From NCBI RefSeq assembly GCF_958295425.1, contig NC_081142.1:2353896-2417895 (forward strand): DNA of 64,000 nt, written 5' to 3'. How positions within the stretch are numbered: the first letter of the stretch is position 1; each line of letters opens with the position of its first letter. Source of the stretch: Solea solea. Taxonomy: Eukaryota; Chordata; Actinopteri; Pleuronectiformes; Soleidae. This document shows, piece after piece, positions 1 to 47,860 of this stretch. Made by a program: the position numbers and the translations under genes. The notes beneath the pieces are model-generated. The model searched no databases. It was not told the origin of the DNA and worked only from the letters and a program-made list of their open reading frames with translations.

Positions 1-80
1 TCAACAGGTTCAATGTGTCTATTGAAGACTTCCTAATTTACCCTCACTGACCCAATATCCTGCTTTTCATGAACATGAAG

Positions 81-319
81 TTAGAAGGCCTTCGGCGGCA
101 GCTCCAGGAAGCTCAGGATGGACTTATCAGTGGGCGCAGGGAGCTGATTGAGGCTCACAGAGAGCTCCAGGAGTGTGCGCTGGAGCGCGACAAGCAGCGA
201 AAAGAAGCCTTGGACCAGAGAAGACTCTTGGGGGATGAGACCAGAGAGAAAGAGGCCATCCAAGCCTCCAACCAGGAACTCAGAGCTTTGATTAAAAAAG
301 CAGAGAGTGAGAACAGCAG
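81..319 (+). CDS. crocc2: crocc2 coding exon (first in window)
   Basis: The exon opens in phase 0 with LEGLRRQLQEAQDG and is wholly coiled coil. It ends in phase 2 (donor AG|gtagag) and joins 417 to give a Ser codon. The acceptor at 80 has a modest pyrimidine tract, so the exact start is the least certain edge here. Confidence 0.8.
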
Positions 320-3300
320 GTAGAGCTGAAATTGCACATTTCCCGTGAATCCTTTTGTTGTGGTCTTCGATGGATGATTTGATATTTTTCTGTCGTGCTC
401 ATTTTAAACAACGCAGCCTGCGACGAGCCGTGGAAGAGAGAGATCAGAAAGTGTCAGTCTTAGAGGAATGCAGGAGCTCGATGGACCAAAAGGGAACCAC
501 CTTACGGAGCAGTATGAGAGAGCTGGAGAAGACTCGCCTGCAGGCACGCAGAGAGCTGCAGGAGCTGCGCAGACAGGTGAAAGCATACTCAGGTCACTGC
601 TTTCCATCAGATGTATTTATAAATAAAGGATTTACTTTTAAAAGGTTTGTGCTGTGTTAACTCGAGCAGGTAAAGATCCTTGAAGGCGAGAACAGCCGGC
701 AGAAACAGGAGCTGCAGGAGCTGCAGGCTCGGGTTTGTCAGGAGGAGCAGAAGGAGGAGGAGGCACGTCGCGAAGCGTTCAGTCTCAAGCAGAGAGTTCT
801 TGAGTGTGAGGCCGGGAGAGACGCAGCGCTAAATGAGGTAGACAAATACCACGAGTTATGCTGCAACAAAGTTAATAACATGAAAACATGATAAACACAG
901 TCTACTCAAATATATTAATATAACAAGACCTACAGTTGTTATATAATAAAGAAACTCACTTTGTTTCATCATAAGAACTTTATTGACTTTAAATCTAAAA
1001 CAGTTTAGATTTTGTATTTTATGATGAAGAGATTTTAACCTCTTCTGTCCCATAACTCAACTTTTAGGGTCCCCAAGCTCTCATGACCCCAGCAGTGAGA
1101 GTGTCCTTGAGTTGTCAAGTGAATGTATGGCATAGTTTTGTATTCTGTTTCCAAGAACATGGAGAGCAACTTGAAACAGAAAGCACATCATTATGGTGAA
1201 TTTGAAGCCTGGTTAATGTAGCCTCTTTTTATTTATTTTAAAGAATATGGAGTAAAATGAATATACCAGTCTGTGGAATATTCTGTATACATATGAAGCA
1301 TCCAGCCCTGAGGTTGAGACACTTTTTTTTTAATCTCAAAGCTCAATTTATTACAGAAACTATGTCCCATCACTCTATTTACACAGGAAATGAGTTGCTA
1401 ACAATGGTGAATGATAAATAGTAGAAATAGATGTCAAAAGAAAAAGGTTAGTGGTTAAATGTAGACATCATTTCTTTTAATTTGTTAAGATTCAAGATTC
1501 AAAATCTACTGATGATGCTGGTTTTTAGCTGTTCTCACATTTACCCAAAAAAAACCAGTGGAGAATCTGGAGACTTTGATTATTTATTAATTCTTTCATA
1601 GGACGTTTCAAGTGCATTTTTGCCCTTTAATTGATGTTTTTCAATGTTTTTACCCTGCTTGATATGAAGAAAATCAGACTGAAGCACTTTTCTTACTATA
1701 TTTGTATTTATTTATTTATTTATTTATCTATGCATCTATGCAATTTGATCTGCAGTTTATATATGAAAGGTGCTATATCAATGTATTATTATGTAGTCCT
1801 ATAGAGAAAATAATGCAGTCAGTTTTTGTCTCGAAAGGTCGCAGGTGTGCAGCGTCGTTTGGTGGAAATGGAGACGGAGGGTCAGCAGAGTCGAGAGTTG
1901 CTGCAGGAGAAAGAGGCCTATCAACAGCAGAGTAACCAGAGGCATAAAGAAACCTCTGTCCAGCTGCAGGAGGCACTAGAGGACGCCAGGGTCCAGGTCA
2001 CAGATCTGTCCGCACAAGTTGACTTAGCGCAGCGTAAGGTTCAGGGCCTGGAAGAGCAGCTTCGGTCGGGTGACGCTAAACGTAAGGACCTGGAGCTAAA
2101 GCTGGCAGGAATGTATTCAGCTCTGCGTCGCACTGTTGGAATCAGCCATTCAAAGCCTCCAAACACACCTGGCTCACGTAGACGGTCTCCCTCTTCCTGG
2201 AGATGCCACCTGCAAGTAAGAGGTAATTGCCATGAAATTTTACACTAAGGTGTTATGATGCCATTCGTTTGCTGTACGCTGACCCGGTAACCAATGTGGT
2301 CTTTGGTCAGGAGGGGAGAACGTGACGGACAAATCTGCGTCTCGTGGTGAAAATGAAGAGCTGGACATCGACACAGTGCACACAGCCCTGCAGGAATTCC
2401 AGCAGGAACTTCGGGAAGCACAAAGAGACAGGGTATATTTGAATTTCCTTAAGGTTGCATATACATTAAATACACAAATCACTTGCAGTGGATCCAGCAA
2501 CATGTTTTATTTTCTCTCAGGATGAAGCCAAGGCTCAGCTCGTCAGTCTGAGTCAGCAAGTGGCACAGCTCAAAGCCAGCCAGAATAAATCAGCCACCCA
2601 GGTACTGCAACTTCAGGCATCCTTGAAGCAAACAGAGCAGGGTAAGAAACCCAATGGATTCTATAAATATACAAGAAGCATCATTTGTTTATTTATTTGA
2701 GACAAACAACATCTTTATTTTGTCTCACAGGAAAAAGAGAGATGACAGAACGATTGCAAGCGCTGCAGTTATCATTTTCCCTGCAGGAGGGAGTCGCATG
2801 TCGTTCAGAAAGAGAGAAGAAGAGCCTTGAGGAGGAGTTAGTCCAACTCAGGACTAGTCTGCAAGCTGCTGAGGCAGAGTCCAGGGTACTGCAGGTAGGT
2901 AAAAACATAGCTTATGAATATAAACAAATGTCCAACCCAAGAAACACAAGTATACGTATTCTATGTTCCATTTCTGTCAAATTGAAATATTTTCATCAAA
3001 ATCTCTTACTCACCGGACCTTTAAACGGCAATTGATTCCATTTCCTCTACAGGATAAGTTGGAGCTCTTCCAGGGCTTAGAATCTCGTGCAAGTGCAGAA
3101 CAGCGAACGCTGAAAGAGGCTTTGGACGCAGCAGAAAACAGATCCAGCCGCCTGGAGCTGACTCAGCGCACCCTTGAGGGTGAGCTGCACAGGGCCCAGC
3201 TCAGGGCAGCAGAGCTGGATGCAGAGGCCGGGGCACTGCAGGAGAGACTGACTGAGCTGAGGAGGAAGCTGAGCGAGAGCGAGGACCGCTGTGCCGCCCT

Positions 3301-6300
3301 GACGGTCAGTGAGGAGAGACTGACCACGTCACTGGCTCGAGCGGAGCAGCATGAGAGCCAGCTGAGAGAGCAGATCCACAAACTGTCTGACTCTCTCAGT
3401 GACAACAGGAGCAGCAGTGGAGCCCTGCAGGAGCAGAGCACACAGCTGCAGAAGGCTCTGACTGCCAGTGAGCAGGACCGAAGGCTGCTGCAGGTACATA
3501 CTGTCGCCTGGTTAAAAAAGAACATACAGGAACAGGAAATCAATTTAAAGAAGGATATTTTTTTTCCATTTTCCCTTACAAAAACAAATCATGTTCAGTG
3601 TATTTTAAATGTTTAACCTTTTTCCTCTCAAGGACTTTTGATTAAAACTTCAATAGAAGACCGATCATCATGCTTCCACTGCCATGATCTGATTTAGTGC
3701 AGCTATTTAACCTTCACAGCTTCAGACTGAACATTATTCTGTTCACGTTTGCTGCTTCGTTTTCCTCAAAGACCTTAAAGAGGGAGCAATAAAATGGCCG
3801 GACAAGCTCATTAATTTTCTAAGAGCTTCTCAGGAGAGATTTCCGGCCTTAGTGTGGAAATGGACTTTAAAGGTATTGAACAAACAAAAACATGACATTC
3901 TTATCATAAATCTCTTGATTTGCTCGAACGCTGTCGTCTCACTGTAGTAAAACGAGAAAGAAATATCTGAAAGTCTTGTGTGCAGCTTTCAACACTATGT
4001 CAAGAAGTGTAAAAGAGGCAAGGTGAGAGGTATAAGGTCAGCTGAAGTGCAAATGTGTGGCTCATTGTATAGTATAGTGTATGTCAACATGTGTGTGCCC
4101 ACAGGAACGTCTGGATAAGACACGAGATACCCTTTCAGAGAGTAAGAGGCTGAACCACACACTGACAGAACGCACCCAAAACCTCCAAAGAGCCCAAGAG
4201 GACGCAGAGCTTAAAATTTCAGAGCTGGAGAAACATAACTGGACACTGAAGGAGGTGAGTTACTCTGAAGTAAAGGTGTAAACACAGGTGTGAAGCTTTA
4301 AGCTCCAGTTTGATATATATATCATATATATATGAACGTTTGTGCTGCAGAGCCTGAAGCTGCGGCAGAAAGCTGAAGTCCAGGCCCAAGGCAGCTCCCA
4401 GCAGCTGCAGCGAGAGAAGGCAGAACTTCAAGACAAGTCCACCAGTCTGCACGGCACCATGCAAAAGCTTCAAAGTGAGAGAGCTGAGATGGAGAGGCTG
4501 CTGACTCGACTTAGTAAAGACAAGTCAGCTCTGAGAAGGGCCCTGGAGAAGGTGAGCTGAAGAACTTATTGTTATTGAATGACTTATTCAATTGAACTGC
4601 ATATATACAGCACATACAGCGTTTACAGGATCCTGTTTAAAAGAGCAAACATTATATCATCTTGCACAAGCATCACTGTCACTGAGGTCGTCTTTGTTTG
4701 TGTGAGAGTTAGTAACATCTCATGGTGAGACAGCAGAATGTTTCAAACAAAGGGCTCGTCAGCTCACCCCTCCCTTTCTCTAGCTCTTCAAGGAACTATG
4801 GTGGCCTTCACAGACCAAAAAGGATGACTTTTTTTCTTCTTTCTTCTTTCTGTTGTAAGCTTCAAAATACAAAACACACACTCTGGCTCTGTGTTTGTTG
4901 GTACAAGCTAAAGGCACTTGCTTTAGGTGTTTATAAAAGTCTCACTCTAAAGTTATGAAAACCAAATTATTTTTATTTTAAAGTCATTACACACTTATAC
5001 AAACATGTCTTCTTGTCTTCTATCTTCTTCATATTTTGGCTTCTCCTTTAGTGCGGCCACAGTGTATCATCTGCCACCATCTTGTCCTCTCCCTTGTGTC
5101 CTCTTCAGTTACACCACATGTCCTCATGTCCTCCTTCACAACATCCATGAACCTTCTCTGTGGTCTTCGTCTTTAACTCTTGCCCAGCAGCCCCGTCTTC
5201 AACACGTTTGTCCAATATAATCAACACGTGACAAAACCATCTCATATTTTATTTTCAAACCGTTTAACCTGAGCTGCCCCTCTAATATGCTCATTTCTAA
5301 TCCTCTCTAATCCTGAAATAAAAAACAAATCATTCATACATGGACTGAGTAATCTGATGACTGACTTTATTCTGAAGTGAAAAGACTGGAGAAGACCTTC
5401 AAGCTCCCATAGAGATTTATTTCCAATGATGTTTTAAAGCACAACAGGCCCATTCCTCAGACTTTTTATTCTTCATTTTCCCTTTTTCTGAATATGATAT
5501 TATAGATTACTATGTTTACATAAATTATTACTTCTTCTATTACTTCTTCTACTATTCCTTTCATATTTCCATTTACATGTTACAGAGCATTGTCTGAATA
5601 TGACTCATACATGTAGTTGTGTCTACATACGTCCACTGCTTTGGAATCTCCAAAAGGACGTTATAATCTGATTAAGATGTATACATGTCTGCATAATATG
5701 ACGATTATCGCTTATTCTGAGTATAATGTTATTCTGGTTATGTCTCGTAATCAGTATTAGGTTTCAAAAGTCCCAATATCTTCTCTTATCTGCCAACAAA
5801 CATTTTCATTTTCTTCTGTGAGAGATTCAGTTTCATAATTTGAACCTGAACCCTGACACATTAGACACACATTAGGCCTTTGCACAGTCAGTTAGGGGCT
5901 TTGATGCTCAATGTGCAGTGAACCATCTGAAGTATATGAAGCAGCCAAACCACAAATGGCTTTAAGTGCAATTAAAATCATGTCAAAGTCAACTGTAGAA
6001 CTGCTGGAAGGCCAGAACTGAAGTAATGTTTAATGTTGTTGTGCCACAATATGGACAAAGTGAAGACACACAGCTACATGACCCATAAACTGGCAGTTAC
6101 ATTAATACAGAGGAGATTATTTGAATAATTAACTGTTTTATTATGCTGTCATTAAGTAGTATTATTATTATTTCAACTTTATACGCATTGATCTTTGTTG
6201 CAAAGTGTACAGTGTGATGCTGGTGATGGAAAACTTGTTGGCGGACTGTGAAAACCAAGACGTTCTGTGCTCGGCTTCTTCCAGCAGGCGTTGCAGGAAG

Positions 6301-9217
6301 GCCAATGAGTGCAGAGCAATCATGGTGAAGTTGTTCACATTATGTCACCCCGTGTGTGCTGTTCTCAGGTGGAGATGGAGAGGCTGAGGAGGGAGGAGGA
6401 CGCAGCATCAGCAGGCAGAGAGAAGGAGCAGCTGGGGCAGACGGTCCGCAGCCTGGAGCGGGAGCTGGCTGAGAAGCTGGCTGACATGCAGATGCTGCAG
6501 GTGAGGGTTACACTGAGAGGAACTGTAATGGAACACTACAGATATAATATCTATTAAAAACAATCTGGGTTTTATGTCATCTCAGATTAATGAGTAAAAC
6601 AGAAGCTACCCGTGGCCAAAACCGTGTTAGTGAAGCAAACAGGAAGACACTGTAGATACTAAGAAGACTTGCTGATTTGTGTGTTAATGTATGTTTCTAC
6701 ACTATGTGTCTTTATTGTGTCATTTCGACCTGCCAACGGCATAGTAGCAAAACTAGCTATAATCTGGTATAATCTCATATAGCAAATGGAATGGTAACAT
6801 TTATATTTTTTACTGTCTATGTTAAGACACACTCACATTAGACAGATTATACCATTAAACAAATGAAAAATAGTCACAGGTGTGACTGATGTTAAAAACA
6901 ACCACCACTGAACCGACACTGAACAAGCTTAAATTTCAAAATAAAATAAAATATTATATAAACTAGAGTAAATAGAACATACAAATAAAGCAATAAAAAC
7001 ATTCAAATTATAAATATTTGAAAAATGTCAATGATTCTACATCTGCAGTTCTGCAAGTCCATGGGAAGAAGTGCATTTTGTTTTTTATTTTCCAGCCACT
7101 TCTGTGCTCAGTATTTACGTTTATTTACATTTCCCATCCCAATAAGGTGTGAAAAAAAATCCAACTGCAGCTCATTTAACACTTCAGAATATTAAAAAGT
7201 GTTTGTATAAATCTGAAACTGCCTCCATTCACTACATTGAGAGTTTCATTGAGAGCAACATTTGCATTGCATGAAAATTTTAATGTCCCTTTAATGTCTA
7301 TATAACTTTTAAGTTGCATTCAAACAAGAATAATGTATAAATCATATTTTTCATTTATTTTTATTTTTATTACAATGATTCAGGGATTACTGACTTGTAA
7401 TAGGGACAGTGGAGCCTCATTAATCCCCACACCTCTGTCCTTGCACCATGTGTTAGTGTGGGTGAGAGAACAGAAACACTGTGAGAAGTGTCTAACTTCA
7501 TTATTGTTAGTGACTGAAACTCTTAAACTACTACAATCAGTTAAATATAACTGAAAATAAATCAAAAATCTGCTCTTATCACATTGTGTTTGCTATGGAG
7601 ACAGCACATACAGCAAAGGTTACACTGTGCTGCTTTAAGTTTTGACTAACTTGACTTTTTCCTCCTTAACAACTGTGTGAACTAACGGTCATGACCTCAG
7701 TAACCCCCTTTAGTCAGCTCTCTCCAGGCTGTATTTTCATATATGTTTCATGTGAACCGTCTTCAGGCTCAAATCTCTCAGTTGGAGCACACTCATGCAC
7801 AGCGCCTCCTGGAGGTGACAGCCCGCCATCACCAGGAGCTGGATCTGGAGACAGATCGTCTGAGAGACAGTCAGCTCCAAGCAGCACAAGCTTTAGAGAG
7901 CAGAGAGAGGGCCCATCGCCAGAGGGTCAAATGCCTGGAGGAACAGGTATTTCACATATTTATAATGTTTTCACTGGCATAACTTAAAGCTGTAGTGCGT
8001 GGAATATGGACCGAGAGTTGTCTGCAGGCTCACATGAGGTGTGGGGTAGTGTTTTAGTAACAGACATTAGACACTGGAGCTTTAAGAGGTCATGTTTTTT
8101 ACCTTGATTTAACCAATTCTCATTTACAATGACCCTGGCCAAGAGGCAGCATAGAAACAGTGCGCACAAAGAACAAAAAGGAATACTACAACAACAACAA
8201 CAACACAACAATATTAAACCATTCATTGCAATTACATGTATGAAGTCAAACAGGATAAATGTTAAGCGCAGGTGCAACAGACGTGCACTGTTGCCCTCAC
8301 TATGTAGGTTAATAGGATGTTAATGGTAAATGGTCAGTATTTATAAAGCGCTTTAGTAGTCTTGATGACCACTTAAAGCTGCTTTATACTGCTGTACAGA
8401 TTTGCCATTCACCCATTTACACTCATTCATTCATACATTCATACAGCAGAGATATTTGTGTATTTTACAGGAACACTTCGGCATGTAGACTCGTGGTGGT
8501 TAGGTTGTTAGTGTTGATTTTTTTTATTATTACTAAAACTGCAGTGCATGACCTTTGGTGATTTTTGTTGTTATTAATCTGTCTCTCTTTTTGTCTTTGT
8601 GAGCTGACATGATGTAATGTGTGTAGTGGGCTCTGTCAAGTAATACTATCAGACGTGACTGAGGCAGTGTTTGTGTATATACAGTGGAAGCACAGGCACG
8701 GGCATTCAGCATTTCAGACGGGTTTTATGAAACTTCTTTGTTGTTTTTTTATTATTTCTCCAAACTGTTTGCTGTTGTCTCCCTTTACTGTTGCCTGCGT
8801 CTGTCTCGACACAAAATGAGTGTCTTCCTCTGTGCAACACGCACATTTAAACAGAGAAATACAGAGGGAGTCATGTACTGCGTGAACTTATTTAAGGAAA
8901 TGTAATGTTTGAATCAGAGATGTTAGTTTGTATTCAAAAGTTACACACTTGTTTTGTTCATAATCTGGATTGACATTATAGGAAACTGAATGGCCTTGGC
9001 AGAGGGTTGAGTGCTTTCTCCAGTTTGAAAATGTCTGTTTTGTTTGTTTTCTACTGGATATCCATGTTTTTGTACGTCTCTACCAATATTCTTTTTCTTC
9101 TTCTGCTTTTTTCCCCCCTTTGTTTTTGATTAGGTGTTAACTCTCCAAGAGCAGCTGGATCAGGAGACGAGAAGACGACATGCCTATTTGAATCAGATGC
9201 TGCAGCCTGGTGTGTAG
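81..9217 (+). CDS. crocc2: crocc2 (rootletin-like coiled-coil protein), 3' part of gene, 13 coding exons
   Basis: Rootletin-family proteins polymerise into the striated rootlet that anchors cilia and links centrioles. The visible exons, 81-319, 417-576, 670-837, 1838-2222, 2311-2432, 2521-2641, 2731-2894, 3053-3493, 4105-4254, 4351-4551, 6369-6500, 7767-7946 and 9134-9217, join in one open frame of 2547 nt (848 codons plus stop). The product is almost all heptad coiled coil rich in E, Q, L, R and K. Landmarks recalled from human CROCC are present in order: a GMYSALRR segment, VHTALQEFQQELREAQRDR, a TLEGELHRAQL segment, LQKALTASEQDRRLLQ, DKSALRRALEK and ERAHRQRVKCLEEQ near the C-terminus. The 5' part lies outside the window. 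Assignment to crocc2 rather than crocc rests on the adjacent sned1, matching the human 2q37.3 order; protein sequence alone was not used to separate the paralogues. Exon boundaries are inferred from GT-AG sites and phase. Confidence 0.9.
417..576 (+). CDS. crocc2: crocc2 coding exon
   Basis: Coiled-coil exon with LRRAVEERDQKVSVLEECR. The acceptor is aacgcag and the donor ACAG|gtgaaa; it ends at a codon boundary (phase 0). Confidence 0.85.
670..837 (+). CDS. crocc2: crocc2 coding exon
   Basis: 56 codons of coiled coil (VKILEGENSRQKQELQELQ...), phase 0 on both sides. It has no internal ATG. The donor is GAG|gtagac and the acceptor gagcag. Confidence 0.82.
838..1837 (+). other. crocc2 intron, AT-rich, no gene seen
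   Basis: 1.0 kb intron. It holds a short TTTA tetranucleotide run at 1705-1728 and otherwise unremarkable AT-rich sequence. Confidence 0.75.
1705..1728. repeat. (TTTA)n microsatellite
   Basis: Six uninterrupted TTTA units in a crocc2 intron. Confidence 0.9.
1838..2222 (+). CDS. crocc2: crocc2 coding exon with non-coiled linker
   Basis: Begins VAGVQRRLVEMETEGQQ in phase 0. After a long coiled coil it runs into GMYSALRRTVGIS and a Pro/Ser/Arg-rich break (KPPNTPGSRRRSP), which matches the Ser/Pro-rich interruption of rootletins. The donor at 2223 (AGAG|gtaatt) is preferred over the earlier gtaaga at 2216, because only it keeps the frame with the next exon. Confidence 0.85.
2311..2432 (+). CDS. 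crocc2: crocc2 coding exon
   Basis: Carries VHTALQEFQQELREAQRDR, the best local match to human rootletin. The phase 1 acceptor (ggtcag) is joined to 2222; it ends in phase 0 before gtatat. Confidence 0.86.
2521..2641 (+). CDS. crocc2: crocc2 coding exon
   Basis: Coiled coil DEAKAQLVSLSQQVAQLKA. The acceptor is tttctctcag; it ends in phase 1 before gtaaga. Confidence 0.86.
2731..2894 (+). CDS. crocc2: crocc2 coding exon
   Basis: Coiled coil KREMTERLQALQLSFSLQEG. The acceptor is tgtctcacag and the donor GCAG|gtaggt; it ends in phase 0. Confidence 0.86.
3053..3493 (+). CDS. crocc2: crocc2 coding exon (longest, 147 codons)
   Basis: Uninterrupted coiled coil, phase 0 on both sides. It includes AEQRTLKEALDAAENRSSRL and LQKALTASEQDRRLLQ, both close to human rootletin. 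Confidence 0.9.
4105..4254 (+). CDS. crocc2: crocc2 coding exon
   Basis: 50 codons beginning ERLDKTRDTLSESKRLNH. The acceptor is gcccacag and the donor GGAG|gtgagt. Confidence 0.88.
4351..4551 (+). CDS. crocc2: crocc2 coding exon
   Basis: 67 codons ending DKSALRRALEK, a conserved rootletin block. The acceptor is gtgctgcag and the donor GAAG|gtgagc. Confidence 0.88.
4552..6368 (+). other. crocc2 intron, no gene or recognised repeat
   Basis: 1.8 kb intron of mixed AT-rich sequence. Short open frames are present but lack splice or homology support. Confidence 0.65.
6369..6500 (+). CDS. crocc2: crocc2 coding exon
   Basis: 44 codons, VEMERLRREEDAASAGREKE, then a heptad run ending MQMLQ. The acceptor is gttctcag and the donor GCAG|gtgagg. 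Confidence 0.87.
6501..7766 (+). other. crocc2 intron, no gene seen
   Basis: 1.27 kb AT-rich intron. I recognise no repeat family in it. Confidence 0.65.
7767..7946 (+). CDS. crocc2: crocc2 coding exon
   Basis: 60 codons with HAQRLLEVTARHHQELDLET and ERAHRQRVKCLEEQ, the C-terminal rootletin signature. The donor is ACAG|gtattt. Confidence 0.9.
7983..8086. mobile_element. short MITE-like element
   Basis: The ends are near-perfect inverted repeats: CTTAAAGCTGTAGTG at 7983-7997 and CACTGGAGCTTTAAG at 8072-8086, 13 of 15 complementary. The length and absence of an ORF suit a non-autonomous DNA transposon. The family is not assigned. Confidence 0.6.
8090..8165 (+). repeat. degenerate dispersed repeat (CTGGCCAAGA type)
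   Basis: The order 'tttaccttgatttaacca', 'catttacaatga', 'ccctggccaagaggcagca' resembles a repeat common in fish introns. Related fragments occur at 22155-22215 and 38225-38290. Confidence 0.4.
8325..8490 (+). repeat. dispersed repeat (AAATGG...GCGCTTTAGTAGTC type)
   Basis: Contains 'tatttataaagcgcttta', 'gtcttgatgaccactt' and 'gccattcacccatttacact', a recurrent teleost intron repeat recognised from memory. A second, poorer copy lies at 35605-35825. Confidence 0.5.
9134..9217 (+). CDS. crocc2: crocc2 terminal coding exon
   Basis: 27 codons plus TAG: VLTLQEQLDQETRRRHAYL, ending MLQPGV. The acceptor is tttgattag. Human rootletin has the same short coiled-coil ending after LEEQ. Confidence 0.88.
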   Translation: MLTLQEQLDQETRRRHAYLNQMLQPGV

Positions 9218-9785
9218 GCAGAGACCCTGCAGTGAAGTATGTAGCACCTCTGGCTTCCTCACTCACTGTCCCTCTGGCAGCTTCCCAACAATGTTATGTT
9301 ACAAGCTACATCCACACGCACACAAACACAGTCCCAAGGCGTTCACTCCCACCCATGCACACATGTGCTCACCGGATTACATTAATCTGCAGGAAAACTC
9401 AACAACAACAAACAATGAGTGTTTTGTTTGTAAGTGGACTGGATGTGCCAAATTGTTTTAAGGATTTCCTCTGGCTTGCTGAAGTTGGTGTTTTTAAGTC
9501 TGTTTATGCTGTGTCATTTTTTTTGGAGGAAACAATGTAATGAAAGGTTTCCTTGGTTGGTGCTTATTTTTCTTATACATACATGTTTGTCATAGTGATT
9601 TTATACCATTGTTTTATGTCACAATCATGTGTCCTAGTGAGTATTTACAGTAATGTCTCATAAATTCCACTTCCTGGTGCTGTGTTTACCTTGTCATTAA
9701 GAATCTACAGTGAAGTGTAAATCATTTGTTTTATCATGTATTGTATTTCACATAATTGTGATTAATAAAAAAGTGGGTGTATCCG
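9218..9785 (+). other. crocc2: crocc2 3' UTR
   Basis: Runs from the stop to shortly past the AATAAA at 9764-9769. The 3' end is inferred, not observed. Confidence 0.6.
9764..9769 (+). terminator. crocc2 poly(A) signal AATAAA
   Basis: Canonical AATAAA about 550 nt after the stop, followed by GT-rich sequence (gtgggtgt) as expected of a cleavage region. Confidence 0.65.
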
Positions 9786-9857
9786 AGCACAATTAGGCCA
9801 TTTCAGTTTTCAAAGAAAGACGTGAACATCAGTGGTGTTTGTTCTGCTGGCTGCACT

Positions 9858-9904
9858 TTCACAAAGTTTGTTGTGGAAAGAACATTTTCCGTGAACTTTG
9901 TGAA
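9858..9904. other. two-part inverted repeat (hairpin)
   Basis: TTCACAAAGTT at 9858-9868 pairs perfectly with 9894-9904. Inside it GGAAA (9875-9879) pairs with TTTCC (9886-9890). It lies about 90 nt past the crocc2 poly(A) signal. The role is unknown. Confidence 0.6.
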
Positions 9905-10567
9905 GGACAGCCACTGCCCTTTCCTGGCATGTGAGCTCCAGAGTTTGGTTCGCACCATTAAAAGCCTTTGTGGATTTTCTGTGAGTGTGGGTGAGAGAAT
10001 GACCTTCGCTCTCTATTGCCAGTGCTGTCTTCAGTGTTTTCTCTCAGAGATCGTTGCAGACTCCTCCAAGTCTGTGGGATCATCAGTCTTTTTATTGCTG
10101 TAATCCTTCACAACCCAGAAAATCCTGAGCTGATCTGTGATCTTCCCTCCACTGATTAGACACCACATGTTTCCCATGCTGTGTGTGTTTTTCTCCACAG
10201 CTGCTAAAAGGCAGTTTACTCCTTCTCATCCTGTCATTTCTGATTGTGCTCTCACCGTACTTTCAGTGCACATGCATGTCCTCTCGCTGTCTAACCTCGC
10301 GTGCCTCGGTAACTGTGCATAGTAGGAGGAAAATCCTGTCAGTTTCTTTAAAACAGCCCTTTGATTATCATAGATCCGCCCAGTGGTTATCCAGTTACCG
10401 GCCTCTTTGCAGGGATTGGCTGGAAGCAGCTAATTATGCAAGGTAGTGAATCCCTGTGGGGGAGGTGGGGCCAAAACTGAAAGAACTCCTTTGGCAGGCA
10501 GAATAGAGCTTTTATTGAGGATATTTCTAAGCTGACCATCAGGGACCAAATCACTGGATTGTTTTTG

Positions 10568-46943
<36,376 letters not shown>

Positions 46944-47860
46944 AGGTTTGTTTCCTTTTAACAACATCTACATAAAGATATTTCTGAGCTTCAAGTTTGT
47001 TTGTCATCTGCATTAAAAGTACAGTGTAAATGCAATGAAATACATTATTATGTCCTGGCGTTCTCACAACTTGCAAAAATGTGTCAAGAAATGATCAAAT
47101 ATAGTTTATAAACAGTAAAAAAGAAACTTGAACATGTTCCTTACGTGGTACAACCACTGTACTACTACTGTAGCAGATCACAAAATGTTCTGTGACAATC
47201 TTTAAAAGTGAGTATTCTGTGTCTTTTTATTCTCAGAGCACTTGGATACTGATGAATGGATCATCATCACTGTCATGTGAAAAACCTCCTTACTTCAATT
47301 TTGGTGTTTATAATCTACTTGAACTGATTATGGTCAATTTTTTGTGTGTGCTGAAAATCCCACGTCAGAGCCCACTGTAACATTTGAGACACGAAGGCTG
47401 CGTTTGTCGCCCCAACGCTCCATGAAGACGCTTCAGTCGATCAAATGAATATGGCCATTTCTCATTTCTCATTTCTCGTGTTTCATTATTACTGCAGTGC
47501 ATCAGAGACCTAACATACCTCATTTCTATGTCCATGCTGACACATTTTGAGGTTTTTCTTTTTTTTCTTTTATTTGTGATTTAGCTGCAGGTTTGTCCCT
47601 CAGGGAAGTCACTGTAAAGTGTTTTTAGTCCCAGCCCCGGGATTTCCTCATAAACAAGATGAAAAATGTATTTGTTTTCCCAACACACCCCCAGGAATTC
47701 ATCTCCTTCTCTGACAAAGGTTTTGCAGTATTTTCTGTGTATAAATATCTTTTTTATCTGTTCCTTAGCTGGCGTCAGTGCTAGCTGCTCTGTAAATAGT
47801 GTTTATAGGCCATTTTGTAGGTGAATATTTTAATAATAAAAATGTTAAAATGTTTTCTGG
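46944..47860 (+). other. sned1: sned1 3' UTR
   Basis: Extends to just past the poly(A) signal at 47835; the end is inferred. Confidence 0.6.
47835..47840 (+). terminator. sned1 poly(A) signal AATAAA
   Basis: AATAAA followed by a GT/T-rich stretch ('ctggtgtcctttttg'). Confidence 0.7.

Larger units (their letters stand above)
7947..9133 (+). other. crocc2 last intron, contains several dispersed repeats
   Basis: Holds a roughly 104-bp inverted-repeat element (7983-8086) and degenerate copies of two repeat types recognised from memory in fish introns (8090-8165 and 8325-8490). No gene seen. Confidence 0.65.

Noticed and set aside
81..9217. Identification as crocc rather than crocc2
   Set aside because: Similarity to CROCC is high, but adjacency and orientation relative to sned1 match human CROCC2. 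This call would flip if a phylogeny grouped it with crocc.
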